NCBI GenBank assembly: GCA_022567135.1
Contig: JADFHP010000002.1
Coordinates: 1 to 46,564 of the forward strand
From: Chloroflexota bacterium
Lineage (GTDB): Bacteria > Chloroflexota > Dehalococcoidia > Lucifugimonadales > Lucifugimonadaceae
Direction: 5' to 3'
Length of the DNA stretch: 46,564 nucleotides
Shown here piece after piece: positions 7,342 to 15,829 of this stretch. The notes beneath the pieces are model-generated. The model saw only the letters and a list, made by a program, of their open reading frames with translations, had not been told where the DNA came from and ran no database searches. Both the position numbers and the translations under genes were made by a program. Positions within the stretch are counted from its first letter, which is position 1. Each line of letters starts with the position of its first letter.

Positions 7342-9990
7342 CTAAGAGTCGGCCCGGTCCTCCCCGTGCTCTTCTTCCGACTCGGTCGTCTCTGGCTCGT
7401 CCATCGCCGGTTCGTCTCCTGGGCCATCGGCCTCGGCGAAAGGCGCTTCATCCTCGTCGCCGGATGCCTCAGAGACCGTTCCATTGGTCGAGCCATTGCT
7501 GAATTCGTCCACGGGCCTATCTACGATCGCCGCCGGTTCCCTGCGGTCGCCGACTGCGCGGATAGCGGAGACGGCGTCCCCGCTGTCCATCTTCGCCAGC
7601 GTAACGCCCTGCGTGTTCCGGCCGACCTGCCTGATCTCATCGAGCGGTATGTTGATCACCTTGGCCTGCTCGGTCACCAGATACACGTTGCTCTCGCCCT
7701 CGACTACCTGGGCGGCTGCGACTCGTCCGTTCTTGGTGGTCAACTTCAGGGTGATGAGACCCTTTCCGCCCCTCTTCTGCTGGCGGTAGTGGCGGAGCAA
7801 CGAGAGCTTGCCGAAACCTTTGTTGGTGGCAATCAGCAGGCGGGTCTCCTCGCTGTCCACCGGAACGACGTCCATTGCCGCGACCCGGTCCCTGCTGGCA
7901 AGCTGGATTCCCTTCATCCCACCCGCGGCGCGCTGCCGGGGGCGTATGCCCGTGCTGGGGAACCTGATGGACATTCCGTTTCTGGTGACTATGACGATGT
8001 CGTCCGGCTCCTGTGCGAGCACCACCGAGATCAGCGAATCACCCGGCCGCAGATTCATGGCGTTCAGTCCCGAGCTCCTCAGGTTTGCCAGCATAGAGAG
8101 ATGCATCCGCTTGACCTGGCCTGCCTCGGTGCACATCACGAGGTACGCGTCTTCCAGCAGGTCGGATGCGGCCACCAGCGCCTGCACCTTTTCGCCTGCC
8201 TCAAGGTTGATGATGTTCTGGACCAGGGTGCCGCGCGAGGCGCGCGTGGCATCGGGCGGGAGGTCGAACACCCGAGTGTTGAACACTCTGCCCTTGTTCG
8301 TGAAGAAGAGCAACACATCATGCGTATCGGCCACCTGCAGGAACGGGATGACATCGTCTTCCCGGCTCATGCGCTGACCCTTGACGCCTTTGCCGCCGCG
8401 GTGCTGACGCCGGTACGTGCTGGAAGGGATCCGCTTCACGTAGCCGGCCCTGGACAGCGTGATGACCACTTCTTCGTGTGGCTCCGTGTCCTCACGCCGC
8501 CACTCGCCCAGTTCTTCCTCGTGGACCTCGGTCCGGCGTTCGTCGCCGAACTTCCGCTTGAGCGCGTTCATCTCTGTCCGGACCGCGCCGAGGATCTTCG
8601 TCGGGTCGGCGAGCAGCGCTTCTAGTTCAGACACCAGCTTGAGCAGATCCTGATACTCGTTCTCGATCTTCTCCTGTTCGAGTGCGGCCAGGCGGCGCAG
8701 CTGCATGTCCAGAATGGCCTGAGACTGGATCTCGCTCAGGTCGAACGCGGTGATCAACGCGGCGCGGGCTTCCTCGACGTCTGCCGAAGCCCGGATCAGC
8801 GCGATCACCCTTTCAATATTGTCAACCGCTATTCTCAGGCCTTCCAGGATGTGAAGCCTCGCCTGCGCCTTCCGCAGATCGAACTGCGCTCTTCTGGTCA
8901 CGATCTCCCGCCGGAAATCGATGAAGTGGCGCAGAATGGCTTTCAACGTAAGTGTCTGGGGCATGCGGTCGACGAGCGCCACCATGTTGGCGGAGAAAGC
9001 CGAGCGCAGCGATGTGCTCTTGTAGAGCTGGTTCAGGACCACGTTGGGGGCGGCGGCGCGGCGGAGTTCGACCACTATCCGCATTCCCTTGCGGTCTGAC
9101 TCGTCGCGGACCTCGGCGATGCCATCGATCTTCTTCGTCTTCGCCAGGTCGGCAATCTTCGCGACGAGGGTGGCCTTATTCACCTGGTACGGGATTTCCG
9201 TAAATATGATGCGGACCCTGTCGCCGCCGCGTTGCACCTCTTCGAACTCGTGGGTGGCCTGCAGCACGATGCGGCCCCTTCCGGTCGCGTAGGCATTGCG
9301 GACACCCTCCCGGCCCCAGATGTGGGCGCCGGTGGGAAAGTCGGGACCCGTAACGTGCTTCATCAAGTCGTCGAGGGTGGCGTCCGGATGCGCAATCAGA
9401 TGCACCACCGCGTTGCAGATCTCGGTGAGGTTGTGCGGAGGGATGTTCGTCGCCATTCCAACCGCGATGCCGGACGCACCGTTGACCAGGAGGTTCGGAA
9501 GCGTGGCGGGCAGAATGGTCGGCTCCTTGAGCGAGGCGTCGAAGTTGTCCGCCCAGTCCACCGTTTCGCGATCGATGTCGCTGAGCATCTCGTCGGAGAT
9601 GCGTGCCAGGCGCGCCTCCGTGTACCGCATTGCGGCCGGCGGGTCTCCATCTACGCTGCCAAAGTTGCCCTGGCCGGCAACGAGCGTGTAGCGCAACGAG
9701 AAATCCTGCGCCATCCGGACCATCGCCTCATATACCGGCGAGTCGCCGTGCGGGTGATACTTGCCTAGCACCTCGCCGACAAGACGGGCGCTCTTCTTGA
9801 ACGAGGACGTTGGGCGCATGCCCAGTTCCTGCATCGCGTACAAAATCCGGCGCTGTACTGGCTTCAGACCGTCCCGCACGTCCGGAAGCGCCCTGGAGAC
9901 GATGACACTCATGGCGTAATCCAGATACGAAGTCCGCATCTCCTCGTCGATGCGAACCGGACGAATCTCACCAATGTCCGTTGTGGTCAT
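7342..9990 (-). CDS. gyrA: DNA gyrase subunit A
   Basis: 882-aa GyrA, the breakage-reunion subunit of the type II topoisomerase that introduces negative supercoils. The catalytic Tyr is Tyr123 in [10 protein letters not shown]. The winged-helix QRDR is [15 protein letters not shown]. The C-terminal beta-pinwheel carries a GyrA-box-like QKRGGKG at [14 protein letters not shown]. The tail after about residue 845 is very acidic ([12 protein letters not shown] and following). The ATG at 9990 has GAGAGG about 7 nt upstream; an in-frame start at 10077 would add 29 unsupported residues. At the positions equivalent to E. coli 83, 84 and 87 it has Ser84, Pro85 and Glu88. Confidence 0.98.
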   Translation of the reverse strand: MTTTDIGEIRPVRIDEEMRTSYLDYAMSVIVSRALPDVRDGLKPVQRRILYAMQELGMRPTSSFKKSARLVGEVLGKYHPHGDSPVYEAMVRMAQDFSLRYTLVAGQGNFGSVDGDPPAAMRYTEARLARISDEMLSDIDRETVDWADNFDASLKEPTILPATLPNLLVNGASGIAVGMATNIPPHNLTEICNAVVHLIAHPDATLDDLMKHVTGPDFPTGAHIWGREGVRNAYATGRGRIVLQATHEFEEVQRGGDRVRIIFTEIPYQVNKATLVAKIADLAKTKKIDGIAEVRDESDRKGMRIVVELRRAAAPNVVLNQLYKSTSLRSAFSANMVALVDRMPQTLTLKAILRHFIDFRREIVTRRAQFDLRKAQARLHILEGLRIAVDNIERVIALIRASADVEEARAALITAFDLSEIQSQAILDMQLRRLAALEQEKIENEYQDLLKLVSELEALLADPTKILGAVRTEMNALKRKFGDERRTEVHEEELGEWRREDTEPHEEVVITLSRAGYVKRIPSSTYRRQHRGGKGVKGQRMSREDDVIPFLQVADTHDVLLFFTNKGRVFNTRVFDLPPDATRASRGTLVQNIINLEAGEKVQALVAASDLLEDAYLVMCTEAGQVKRMHLSMLANLRSSGLNAMNLRPGDSLISVVLAQEPDDIVIVTRNGMSIRFPSTGIRPRQRAAGGMKGIQLASRDRVAAMDVVPVDSEETRLLIATNKGFGKLSLLRHYRQQKRGGKGLITLKLTTKNGRVAAAQVVEGESNVYLVTEQAKVINIPLDEIRQVGRNTQGVTLAKMDSGDAVSAIRAVGDRREPAAIVDRPVDEFSNGSTNGTVSEASGDEDEAPFAEADGPGDEPAMDEPETTESEEEHGEDRADS

Positions 9991-10100
9991 GAATGCCCTC
10001 TCAATAAAGGCCCTTTGGGCAGGCGGTCTCGGCATGGGATGGCAGCCGGTTTTGCCTCGCGCGCGCGCCATAGGCAAACAAACTACCGGGGAATGAAGAA

Positions 10101-10129
10101 ATTATACCGTTTTTCGAGTTCAGCCTCAA
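10101..10129 (-). promoter_or_regulatory. Sigma70 promoter of gyrA
   Basis: The minus strand has TTGAGG (10129-10124), a 17-bp spacer and a perfect TATAAT (10106-10101). It lies about 110 bp before the gyrA ATG, in the otherwise gene-free 9991-10299 interval. It is one of the best promoter matches in the window. Confidence 0.75.
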
Positions 10130-10299
10130 TGCTTCAACGGCGGAAAATCATCGCGTGCGCCCGCGCACGCAGTCGCGCGAGGGGTTCGAGGGGCCGATTT
10201 GTCGATTTCGCCATTTGCGGACGGCGTCTGGAGGGCCAGAGGGAACCAGCGGGAAATTGATGGGAGACCGAGGTAGGACGACTTGCTAATGGGCGCCGG

Positions 10300-10935
10300 C
10301 TAACGCTCAGACGAGATCCCGACGAGCGCGTAGAACAGGTTGTCGAAGCCCGAAGGCTGCTCGTCGAGCGCCTGGGCGCGCCATTGGACGCCGATCACCC
10401 ATCCCGGTCCCGGCACTTCGATGGCCTCCAGCACGCCGTCTTCCAGCGCATATGCGCATGCGAGCGTGCCGGGCGCCTGCAGCGCCCTGGTAACGCCGTG
10501 GGTGTGATCGCCGGAGGCCGTCACCGACCCTGCGCCCCCTATCGTCTCGGCCAGCTTGCTGCCCAGCGCCATGAAGATTCCGTGGCGAACGGGAGATGAT
10601 TCTCCATTGGCAGGGCGGGAGTGGCCGGCAACCGGGACCGGCGAGCCTCCGCCCAGGGCGATGTTCAGGGCCTGCATGCCGGCATCAACGCACAATACCG
10701 GGATGCCGGCGTCGAGCGCGTTCGTCAGGGCCGGGGGCACAGCCTCTCCTGACGCGCCGAACGGGCCGCTTCCGGATACGCATAGCCCGGCCGCGTCCGT
10801 CGGCAGGCTTTCTCCACCGCCTAATACAGCCACGCGGCCACCGGCCGACTCTATTGCGCGAGACGTCGCCAATGTTTGTTCATCGCCAACGGAAAGAAGC
10901 GCGATTAGCGGCTGAGCCTGATTCAGGGGCGTCAC
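10300..10935 (-). CDS. Class I glutamine amidotransferase-like (PuuD/peptidase C26-like) protein lacking catalytic residues
   Basis: 211 aa that align with the gamma-glutamyl-GABA hydrolase type fold. GIPVLCVDAGMQALNIALGG corresponds to the nucleophile elbow GIPVLGICRGMQLLNVALGG, and VIGVQWRAQ corresponds to VLGVQWHPE. The catalytic Cys position is Asp84, the His is Arg186 and the Glu is Gln188, so the triad is gone although the fold motifs remain. It therefore looks like a non-hydrolytic member, perhaps a binding or regulatory protein. It starts with GTG and no good Shine-Dalgarno. It lies 54 bp after pspAB on the same strand and may share its transcript. Family assignment rests on motif reading by eye. 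Confidence 0.7.
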   Translation of the reverse strand: MTPLNQAQPLIALLSVGDEQTLATSRAIESAGGRVAVLGGGESLPTDAAGLCVSGSGPFGASGEAVPPALTNALDAGIPVLCVDAGMQALNIALGGGSPVPVAGHSRPANGESSPVRHGIFMALGSKLAETIGGAGSVTASGDHTHGVTRALQAPGTLACAYALEDGVLEAIEVPGPGWVIGVQWRAQALDEQPSGFDNLFYALVGISSER

Positions 10936-10989
10936 GAGCGGATTTGCGTGCGGACTGTTTTCACTGGCCGATTCGGCCGAATTGCGAAC

Positions 10990-11586
10990 TTAGAACGGAA
11001 TGCCCCAGATGGGCCGCCACTCTTCGAGTTCTTTCTCTACGGTGACGTTGGCGCGGCGCATCAAGCGGCTGATCTGCATCTCGCCAGGCCGGTTGCGTTC
11101 TTCTTCGCCTTCGGGAACAAACGGGTAGAAGCGTTGCCTGTCATACCTGTACACCCAGTAGCCGATCGTCCCGGGTGCCCAGTCGTTCTCGTCGGAGTCC
11201 AGGCCGCCGCCGCGGTAGAACTCGAAGACGGCCGCAATCCGAAGCGGGCCTGCATCGTTGTGGACCATCGCGTTGCCCACGGTGTACAGGGAGCTGACCA
11301 GGTCTTCGAAGTTCCCATCGTCCAGCACGACCCAGCTCGTACCGTGATCGTCCGTCTCGATCTGGCCGGCGGTCTTCGTCGCGCCATCTCCCTCGTTGAG
11401 GATGTGGATCAACTCCCGATCAAGTCCCTGGAGAAATTCGTTGTTCTCGTCGGGCCGGTAAAGAAGACCCGCGCGGCGCGACGGCGATATCTCGTGCTCG
11501 CCATGAAGTTGTGTCTCGGCGCGCAGGATGGTCCTCATGACCTCCCAATCGTCCACCGGTCCCGATTTCCTACCAAAGAGACTCAT
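10990..11586 (-). CDS. pspAB: PspA-associated protein PspAB-like
   Basis: 198-aa soluble protein. The C-terminus RFYPFVPEGEEERNRPGEMQ and EEWRPIWGIPF, together with HGTSWVVLDDGNFEDLVSSL, match the PspAB family that accompanies htpX in Actinobacteria and Chloroflexota. Its molecular role is not established; it is linked to phage-shock or envelope-stress modules. It begins 19 bp after htpX, so the two are probably co-transcribed. No pspA or pspAA is in the window. The assignment relies on remembered family motifs plus the htpX neighbour. Confidence 0.78.
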   Translation of the reverse strand: MSLFGRKSGPVDDWEVMRTILRAETQLHGEHEISPSRRAGLLYRPDENNEFLQGLDRELIHILNEGDGATKTAGQIETDDHGTSWVVLDDGNFEDLVSSLYTVGNAMVHNDAGPLRIAAVFEFYRGGGLDSDENDWAPGTIGYWVYRYDRQRFYPFVPEGEEERNRPGEMQISRLMRRANVTVEKELEEWRPIWGIPF

Positions 11587-11605
11587 CGTTACCTCTGTCT
11601 TGCCA

Positions 11606-12526
11606 TCATCTCAGGAATGTCGGCATCTCGCGCTCCATCGCGCGGAGTCGCGCCACTCTGTCTTCAACGGCCGGGTGTGTGGAGAGCAGCTTGCCCATTC
11701 TGTCGCCGCGTAGCGCCGGAATGATCATAAAGGCGTTTGCTGTGGAGAGCTTCCTCAGGTCATCAGACGGGATCCTGGCGAGTGAGCCGCTGATCTTCTC
11801 TAGAGCCGAAGCGAGGGCACCCGGGTCGCCGGTCAACTCGGCGCCGCCGTGATCTGCGCCGAACTCGCGGTACCTGCTGAGCGACTTCATCAGAATCGAC
11901 CCAATGAAATAGACAAGGATGGTTACCAGGAAGATGCCCATGATTGCGCCTCCCTGGTTGCCTCGGTGCCCGCCGAACATCCCGCCGAACATCATGCGCC
12001 ACATGAACATCTGCATCAAGAAACTGGCCACCGTGACGAAGAAGCTGGCAATCGCCATCATCCGCATGTCCCGATTCGTCACGTGGGCGAGTTCGTGCGC
12101 AAGCACCGCGTTCAGCTCACGGTCGGTCAGCCGCTGCCTGATACCCGTGGTCACCACGACGAGGGCGTGCTGGGGATTGCGCCCGGTTGCAAACGCATTG
12201 GGCACCGGCGAATCGATGATCGCCAGCTTGGGCATCGGCAACCCGGCCGTCTCGGCCAGCCGCTCGACCATCGCATAAAGCTCCGGTTCCTGCTCCCTGG
12301 TCACCTCTCTGGCGCCGGTCGATCTGAGAACCAGCTTTTCAGACATGAAATACTGAATCGCCAGAATGACTCCGGCGATTATCCCGACGAAGATGATGCC
12401 GACTCCTGAAGACCAGAGAATCAGAACGAATGCGGCGTACAGGATGCCCATCAGGAACATCGTCAGGTACATCCGAGACATGAGTCCCTTGTCCCTAGTT
12501 AACTTATGGGGTCCGTATGTTGCCAT
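11606..12526 (-). CDS. htpX: Zinc metalloprotease HtpX
   Basis: 306-aa M48 membrane protease for quality control of inner-membrane proteins. There are two N-terminal TM segments (about 20-60), the zinc motif HELAH (His144, Glu145, His148) and the third ligand Glu221 in YREFGADHGGAELTG. Two further hydrophobic stretches lie between (about 157-182 and 195-215). AFATGRNPQHALVVVTTG is the usual beta-hairpin. The ATG at 12526 has AAGGA about 5 nt upstream. It precedes pspAB and the amidotransferase-like gene, suggesting an envelope-stress operon. Confidence 0.96.
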   Translation of the reverse strand: MATYGPHKLTRDKGLMSRMYLTMFLMGILYAAFVLILWSSGVGIIFVGIIAGVILAIQYFMSEKLVLRSTGAREVTREQEPELYAMVERLAETAGLPMPKLAIIDSPVPNAFATGRNPQHALVVVTTGIRQRLTDRELNAVLAHELAHVTNRDMRMMAIASFFVTVASFLMQMFMWRMMFGGMFGGHRGNQGGAIMGIFLVTILVYFIGSILMKSLSRYREFGADHGGAELTGDPGALASALEKISGSLARIPSDDLRKLSTANAFMIIPALRGDRMGKLLSTHPAVEDRVARLRAMEREMPTFLR

Positions 12527-12606
12527 CGTTTCCTTCGGAAGAGGGATGCAGACCGGCTACGGCCTCGCAGCCATATTCCTTTATGATGCGGCCGCCCGGC
12601 TGCGAG

Positions 12607-12648
12607 GCGTCTGCACGAATCAGACGCATCGCGCCTGCCACGATTGTA
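12607..12648 (-). promoter_or_regulatory. Candidate htpX promoter with leader hairpin
   Basis: The minus strand has TACAAT at 12648-12643, preceded after a 17-bp spacer by a weak TGGAAC. Just downstream is the perfect 7-bp stem GCGTCTG/CAGACGC (12607-12613 and 12621-12627, 7-nt loop), which would lie close to the 5' end of the htpX leader. No heat-shock CIRCE element was seen. Confidence 0.4.
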
Positions 12649-12765
12649 AGCGAATGGCTCTGGCCGTTCCATGATCCGATACTTGAACGGTACTTGCACG
12701 CTGAACCGATTAGTCCCAGAACCGCTCGTTCAATTAACTGATACGACTGCGAGAGGATACGCGGG

Positions 12766-13752
12766 TTGATTCAACCGCCTGATTTCACGCCGCTCCTGCA
12801 ACAGATCGATCTCGACGAGCAGTTGCTTTCGGAACTGGAAAGCGCCGCTATCGCCGCCGCGGAGCGGGCGGGCGCATACGTGGCCGGTAAATTCGGCGGC
12901 GTTCTCACCGTCGAGGAGAAGGATGACGCAACTCGCAGCCTGGTCTCGGACGCAGACCGCGAGAGCCAGCGCATTATTGCGGAGCTGATCGCGGAACGAT
13001 TCCCAGATCATCAAGTTTTGGGCGAAGAGGATCCGCCGGCAACGGAGCCGCCCGCGCCCGATTTCGTATGGGCGGTCGATCCCATCGACGGCACCACGAA
13101 TTTCGTGAACGCGCTGCCCACGTACGTCGTGTCCATCGCCGCGCTGTACAGGGGGAGCCCGGTCGCGGCCGCCTTGTACTTGCCGTGGCCGAACGAGGCC
13201 GGCCGCGTACTCTTCCACGCCCGTACCGGCGGCGGCGCATGGATGGGTGATGAGCGTATCTATGTCAAGGGCCCGCTTTCGGGTTCCACGCCGCAGCACG
13301 GCCGGGTTACGATGATTCCGATAGGCCTCACCCGTATGTTCACGGTAGGGAGAGAGCTTGGCCGGTCACTGGGCGAGCCGCGGGTCACCGGAAGCCTTTG
13401 CTACGATCTCCTCATGGTGGCTTCGGGGAGGGCCCAGGCGCTGATCGGCAGCCCGGCGGCGGCGTGGGATTACGCCGGCGGGATGCTGATGGTGAAAGAG
13501 GCGGGAGGCAACGTAGTCGTGTCCGACGTAGCCGAGACCGGCGGTTTTCTTCCCACCTGGTCCGCGTTCACAACGTTCGACACGGCCTACGATGAGACGC
13601 CTGCAACCATGAAAAGGCTCAGGGCATGGCGCAGGCCGGTCATCGTCGGGGCACCCGAGATCGTCGGGTTTCTCGCGAGCAACATCCAGCCCGGCAGGCG
13701 CTCTCTCCTCGACCGTATCCGGCGGTCGCTACTCGGCGAGCGGCACGGGTAA
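12766..13752 (+). CDS. Inositol monophosphatase-family phosphatase
   Basis: 328-aa metal-dependent sugar-phosphate phosphatase. The family motifs are LGEED (Glu87 and Glu88), DPIDGTTNF (Asp105, Asp108) and WDYAGGMLMVKEAGG. The lithium-sensitive family includes inositol-1-phosphatase, fructose bisphosphatase/NADP phosphatase and HisN-type histidinol-phosphate phosphatases, and the substrate cannot be chosen from sequence alone. The best start is TTG at 12766, with GAGAGG 9 nt upstream; no ATG occurs nearby in frame. The C-terminal 60 residues extend beyond the core and are Arg-rich. It is divergent from htpX. Confidence 0.9.
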   Translation: MIQPPDFTPLLQQIDLDEQLLSELESAAIAAAERAGAYVAGKFGGVLTVEEKDDATRSLVSDADRESQRIIAELIAERFPDHQVLGEEDPPATEPPAPDFVWAVDPIDGTTNFVNALPTYVVSIAALYRGSPVAAALYLPWPNEAGRVLFHARTGGGAWMGDERIYVKGPLSGSTPQHGRVTMIPIGLTRMFTVGRELGRSLGEPRVTGSLCYDLLMVASGRAQALIGSPAAAWDYAGGMLMVKEAGGNVVVSDVAETGGFLPTWSAFTTFDTAYDETPATMKRLRAWRRPVIVGAPEIVGFLASNIQPGRRSLLDRIRRSLLGERHG

Positions 13753-13767
13753 ACGGGCTGAAACGGC

Positions 13768-15366
13768 CTAACCGAACCCGTTCTCTTCCGCGTGGCGGAC
13801 CAGCCAGTACTCCATGCTGTCGGCCAGCGCCAGCCAGCTTGCCTCGAGGACGTTCGGCGATGCGCCCACGGTTTGCCACGTTTCCGTGCCGTCTGAAGTC
13901 TCGATGACCACTCGAACGGTGGCGCTGGTGTCGGTTCCGGCCGATACGACCCTGACCTTGTAGTCGGTCAGGCGCACCACTTCGAGCTTCGGATAGGTCT
14001 GCAGGAGCGCCTTGCGCAGGGCCTGGTCAAGCGCGTTTACCGGACCGTTCCCCTCGGACGCAGTGTGGAGCGTCTCTTCTCCGACGCGGACTTTCACGGT
14101 GGCCTCGGACGTCACCTGTGAGCCGTCGGCGGCCCGGCCGTGGCCGCGATTTTCGACGAGCACCCGGAAATCAACGAGTTCGAACGGCGGCTCGTAGTTG
14201 GGGAGGCTCCGTCGGATCATCAAATCGAACGACGCCGCCGCCCGCTCGTACTGAAACCCCTCGTTTTCTTTCTCTTTGACCAAATTGACTATATTGCGGG
14301 CGTCTTCTTTCGTCAGGTCGTCGCCGAATCCGAGTTCCCGGACCCGTTGCAGCACCGTCCCCCGCCCTGCCAGCTCGGAGACCACGAATCCCTTCGAGTT
14401 TCCGACCAGATTCGGTTTGATGTGCTGGTAGGCCTCTTCGACCTTCTGCACGGCCGCGGAGTGAAGGCCGCCCTTGTGGCTGAAGGCGTTCAGGCCGACG
14501 TATGCCTGGTAGGCGTGGGGCGGCATGTTGACCACCTCGGCGACGAAGTTGGAAAGCTCGGTGAGGCTCGCCAGCTGCTCGTCTGTGATCACGTCCTGGC
14601 CCAGCTTGAGCTTCAGGTTTGCGGCGACGCTTATCAGGTTGGCGTTGCCGGTGCGCTCGCCGTAGCCGTTCACGCAGCCCTGTACCTGTAGGACGCCACC
14701 TTCTACAGCCGCCAGCGCGGACGCCACGGCGGTGTCGGTGTCGTTGTGCGTGTGGATGCCCAGCTTCACGTCCACCGCGGCCTTCACTGCTTCCACGATG
14801 GGTTTGATTTCGCCGGGCATCGTCCCGCCGTTCGTGTCGCACAGAATCACCGTCTCGGCGCCATGTCCGGCCGCTACCCGTACCGCCTGCAGGGCGTAGT
14901 CCGGGTTCTGCTTGTAGCCATCGAAGAAATGCTCGGCGTCGAAGAAGACCGTCCGGCCCGCTGCCTTCACGTACTCGACCGAGTCGGCGATCATCGCCAG
15001 GTTCTCTTCGAGCGAGGTCTCCAGCACGTCCCGGACCTGCATTTCCGAGGCTTTGCCGACAAGCGTCACGACCTGCGCTTCCGAAGCGAGCAAGGCCTTC
15101 AAAGTCGTGTCGTCCTCGGGCCGGACATCGGCGCGCCGGGTGTTCCCGAACGCTGTGATCCTGGCCTGATTCAGGTCCAGCTCGCGGACCCGGCGGAAGA
15201 ACTCATCTTCCTTCGGGTTGGCGCCTGCGTATCCACCTTCGATGTAGTGGAACCCGATCTCATCGAGCCGCTTTGCGATGGCCAGCTTGTCGTCTACTGA
15301 GATGGAGATGCCTTCCATCTGGGCGCCATCCCGCAGCGTCGTGTCGTAAAGCTCTATTCCGGTCAT
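13768..15366 (-). CDS. cimA: (R)-citramalate synthase
   Basis: 532-aa enzyme of the isopropylmalate/homocitrate synthase family that condenses pyruvate and acetyl-CoA to citramalate, the threonine-independent route to 2-oxobutyrate and isoleucine. The TIM barrel starts at MTGIELYDTTLRDGAQMEGI. LGIHTHNDTDTAVASALAAV and QVQGCVNGYGERTGNANL carry the metal ligands. The C-terminal LeuA dimer/regulatory domain (about 395-520) includes NALDQALRKAL and DYKVRV. The DGAQMEGISIS signature distinguishes CimA type 2 from LeuA (DGEQ). The ATG at 15366 lies directly behind a T-box leader; an in-frame GTG within the terminator region is not credible. Confidence 0.93.
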   Translation of the reverse strand: MTGIELYDTTLRDGAQMEGISISVDDKLAIAKRLDEIGFHYIEGGYAGANPKEDEFFRRVRELDLNQARITAFGNTRRADVRPEDDTTLKALLASEAQVVTLVGKASEMQVRDVLETSLEENLAMIADSVEYVKAAGRTVFFDAEHFFDGYKQNPDYALQAVRVAAGHGAETVILCDTNGGTMPGEIKPIVEAVKAAVDVKLGIHTHNDTDTAVASALAAVEGGVLQVQGCVNGYGERTGNANLISVAANLKLKLGQDVITDEQLASLTELSNFVAEVVNMPPHAYQAYVGLNAFSHKGGLHSAAVQKVEEAYQHIKPNLVGNSKGFVVSELAGRGTVLQRVRELGFGDDLTKEDARNIVNLVKEKENEGFQYERAAASFDLMIRRSLPNYEPPFELVDFRVLVENRGHGRAADGSQVTSEATVKVRVGEETLHTASEGNGPVNALDQALRKALLQTYPKLEVVRLTDYKVRVVSAGTDTSATVRVVIETSDGTETWQTVGASPNVLEASWLALADSMEYWLVRHAEENGFG

Positions 15367-15400
15367 ATTTCGACAACTCCCCGGCGGCCACATCACGGAC

Positions 15401-15430
15401 AACAAAAAACCCGTCCTCACAGGGACGGGT
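15401..15430 (-). terminator. T-box-controlled terminator upstream of cimA
   Basis: The minus strand reads ACCCGTCC, a 6-nt loop, GGACGGGT, then six T in the run TTTTTTGTTG. It is a classic intrinsic terminator, competing with the T-box antiterminator immediately upstream and ending about 35 nt before the cimA ATG. Confidence 0.9.
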
Positions 15431-15713
15431 CATTCAACTCCGCGGTACCACCCTGAGTTCTCCCGATGCGGCATCGGGAACGCTCTGCGAGGCACGTGTT
15501 CATGCCTCAGCGGTGATAACGGGCCGCTTACCCGTCCAGGTCTACTGTCCCGGCGGTCCATTAGCGGGCCCCTCGGGAGTTCGGCTGGCGGCTTCGGAGG
15601 GATCTTCACCCGGGTGCTCCGCGCCTGCTCGCACCAGACCAGGCTCGCTCATCGGCATAACCGGGCTACTCGTCTCCGCATCGTGGACTCCGAAGAGGCC
15701 ACATCGCCTGTAC
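15401..15713 (-). promoter_or_regulatory. T-box leader riboswitch of cimA, probably Ile-specific
   Basis: The T-box core AGGGTGGTACCGCGG lies at 15454-15440 and is followed directly by the intrinsic terminator. Stem I shows the AGTA motif (minus strand, 15670-15667) flanked by CGGAG, and the opposite side reads GTGAAGATCC before CTCCG, so the two sides pair and enclose a canonical specifier loop. Within it ATC (Ile, 15603-15601) is the most sensible specifier for an isoleucine-pathway gene; GAT (Asp), one base earlier, cannot be excluded by eye. Uncharged tRNA would stabilise the antiterminator and switch cimA on. The leader's 5' end is approximate. Confidence 0.9.
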
Positions 15714-15720
15714 AGGGAGA

Positions 15721-15726
15721 ATTTTA
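15721..15726 (-). promoter_or_regulatory. -10 box for the cimA T-box transcript
   Basis: TAAAAT on the minus strand lies just upstream of stem I of the T-box. No convincing -35 hexamer is seen 16-18 bp upstream. Transcription would begin near 15713. Confidence 0.45.
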
Positions 15727-15829
15727 GCACGGGCGCGCCCTGATAACCCTGAGCAACCCTCAGCAGCCCGCGAGTGCGATACTTCACATCCCACTGATTT
15801 GACCGACCCTTCTCAGTGCCAGGATAAAA

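Noticed and set aside
7366-8625. 419-aa plus-strand ORF
   Set aside because: Antisense to the gyrA C-terminal domain, with no recognisable motifs; the gyrA frame is certain.
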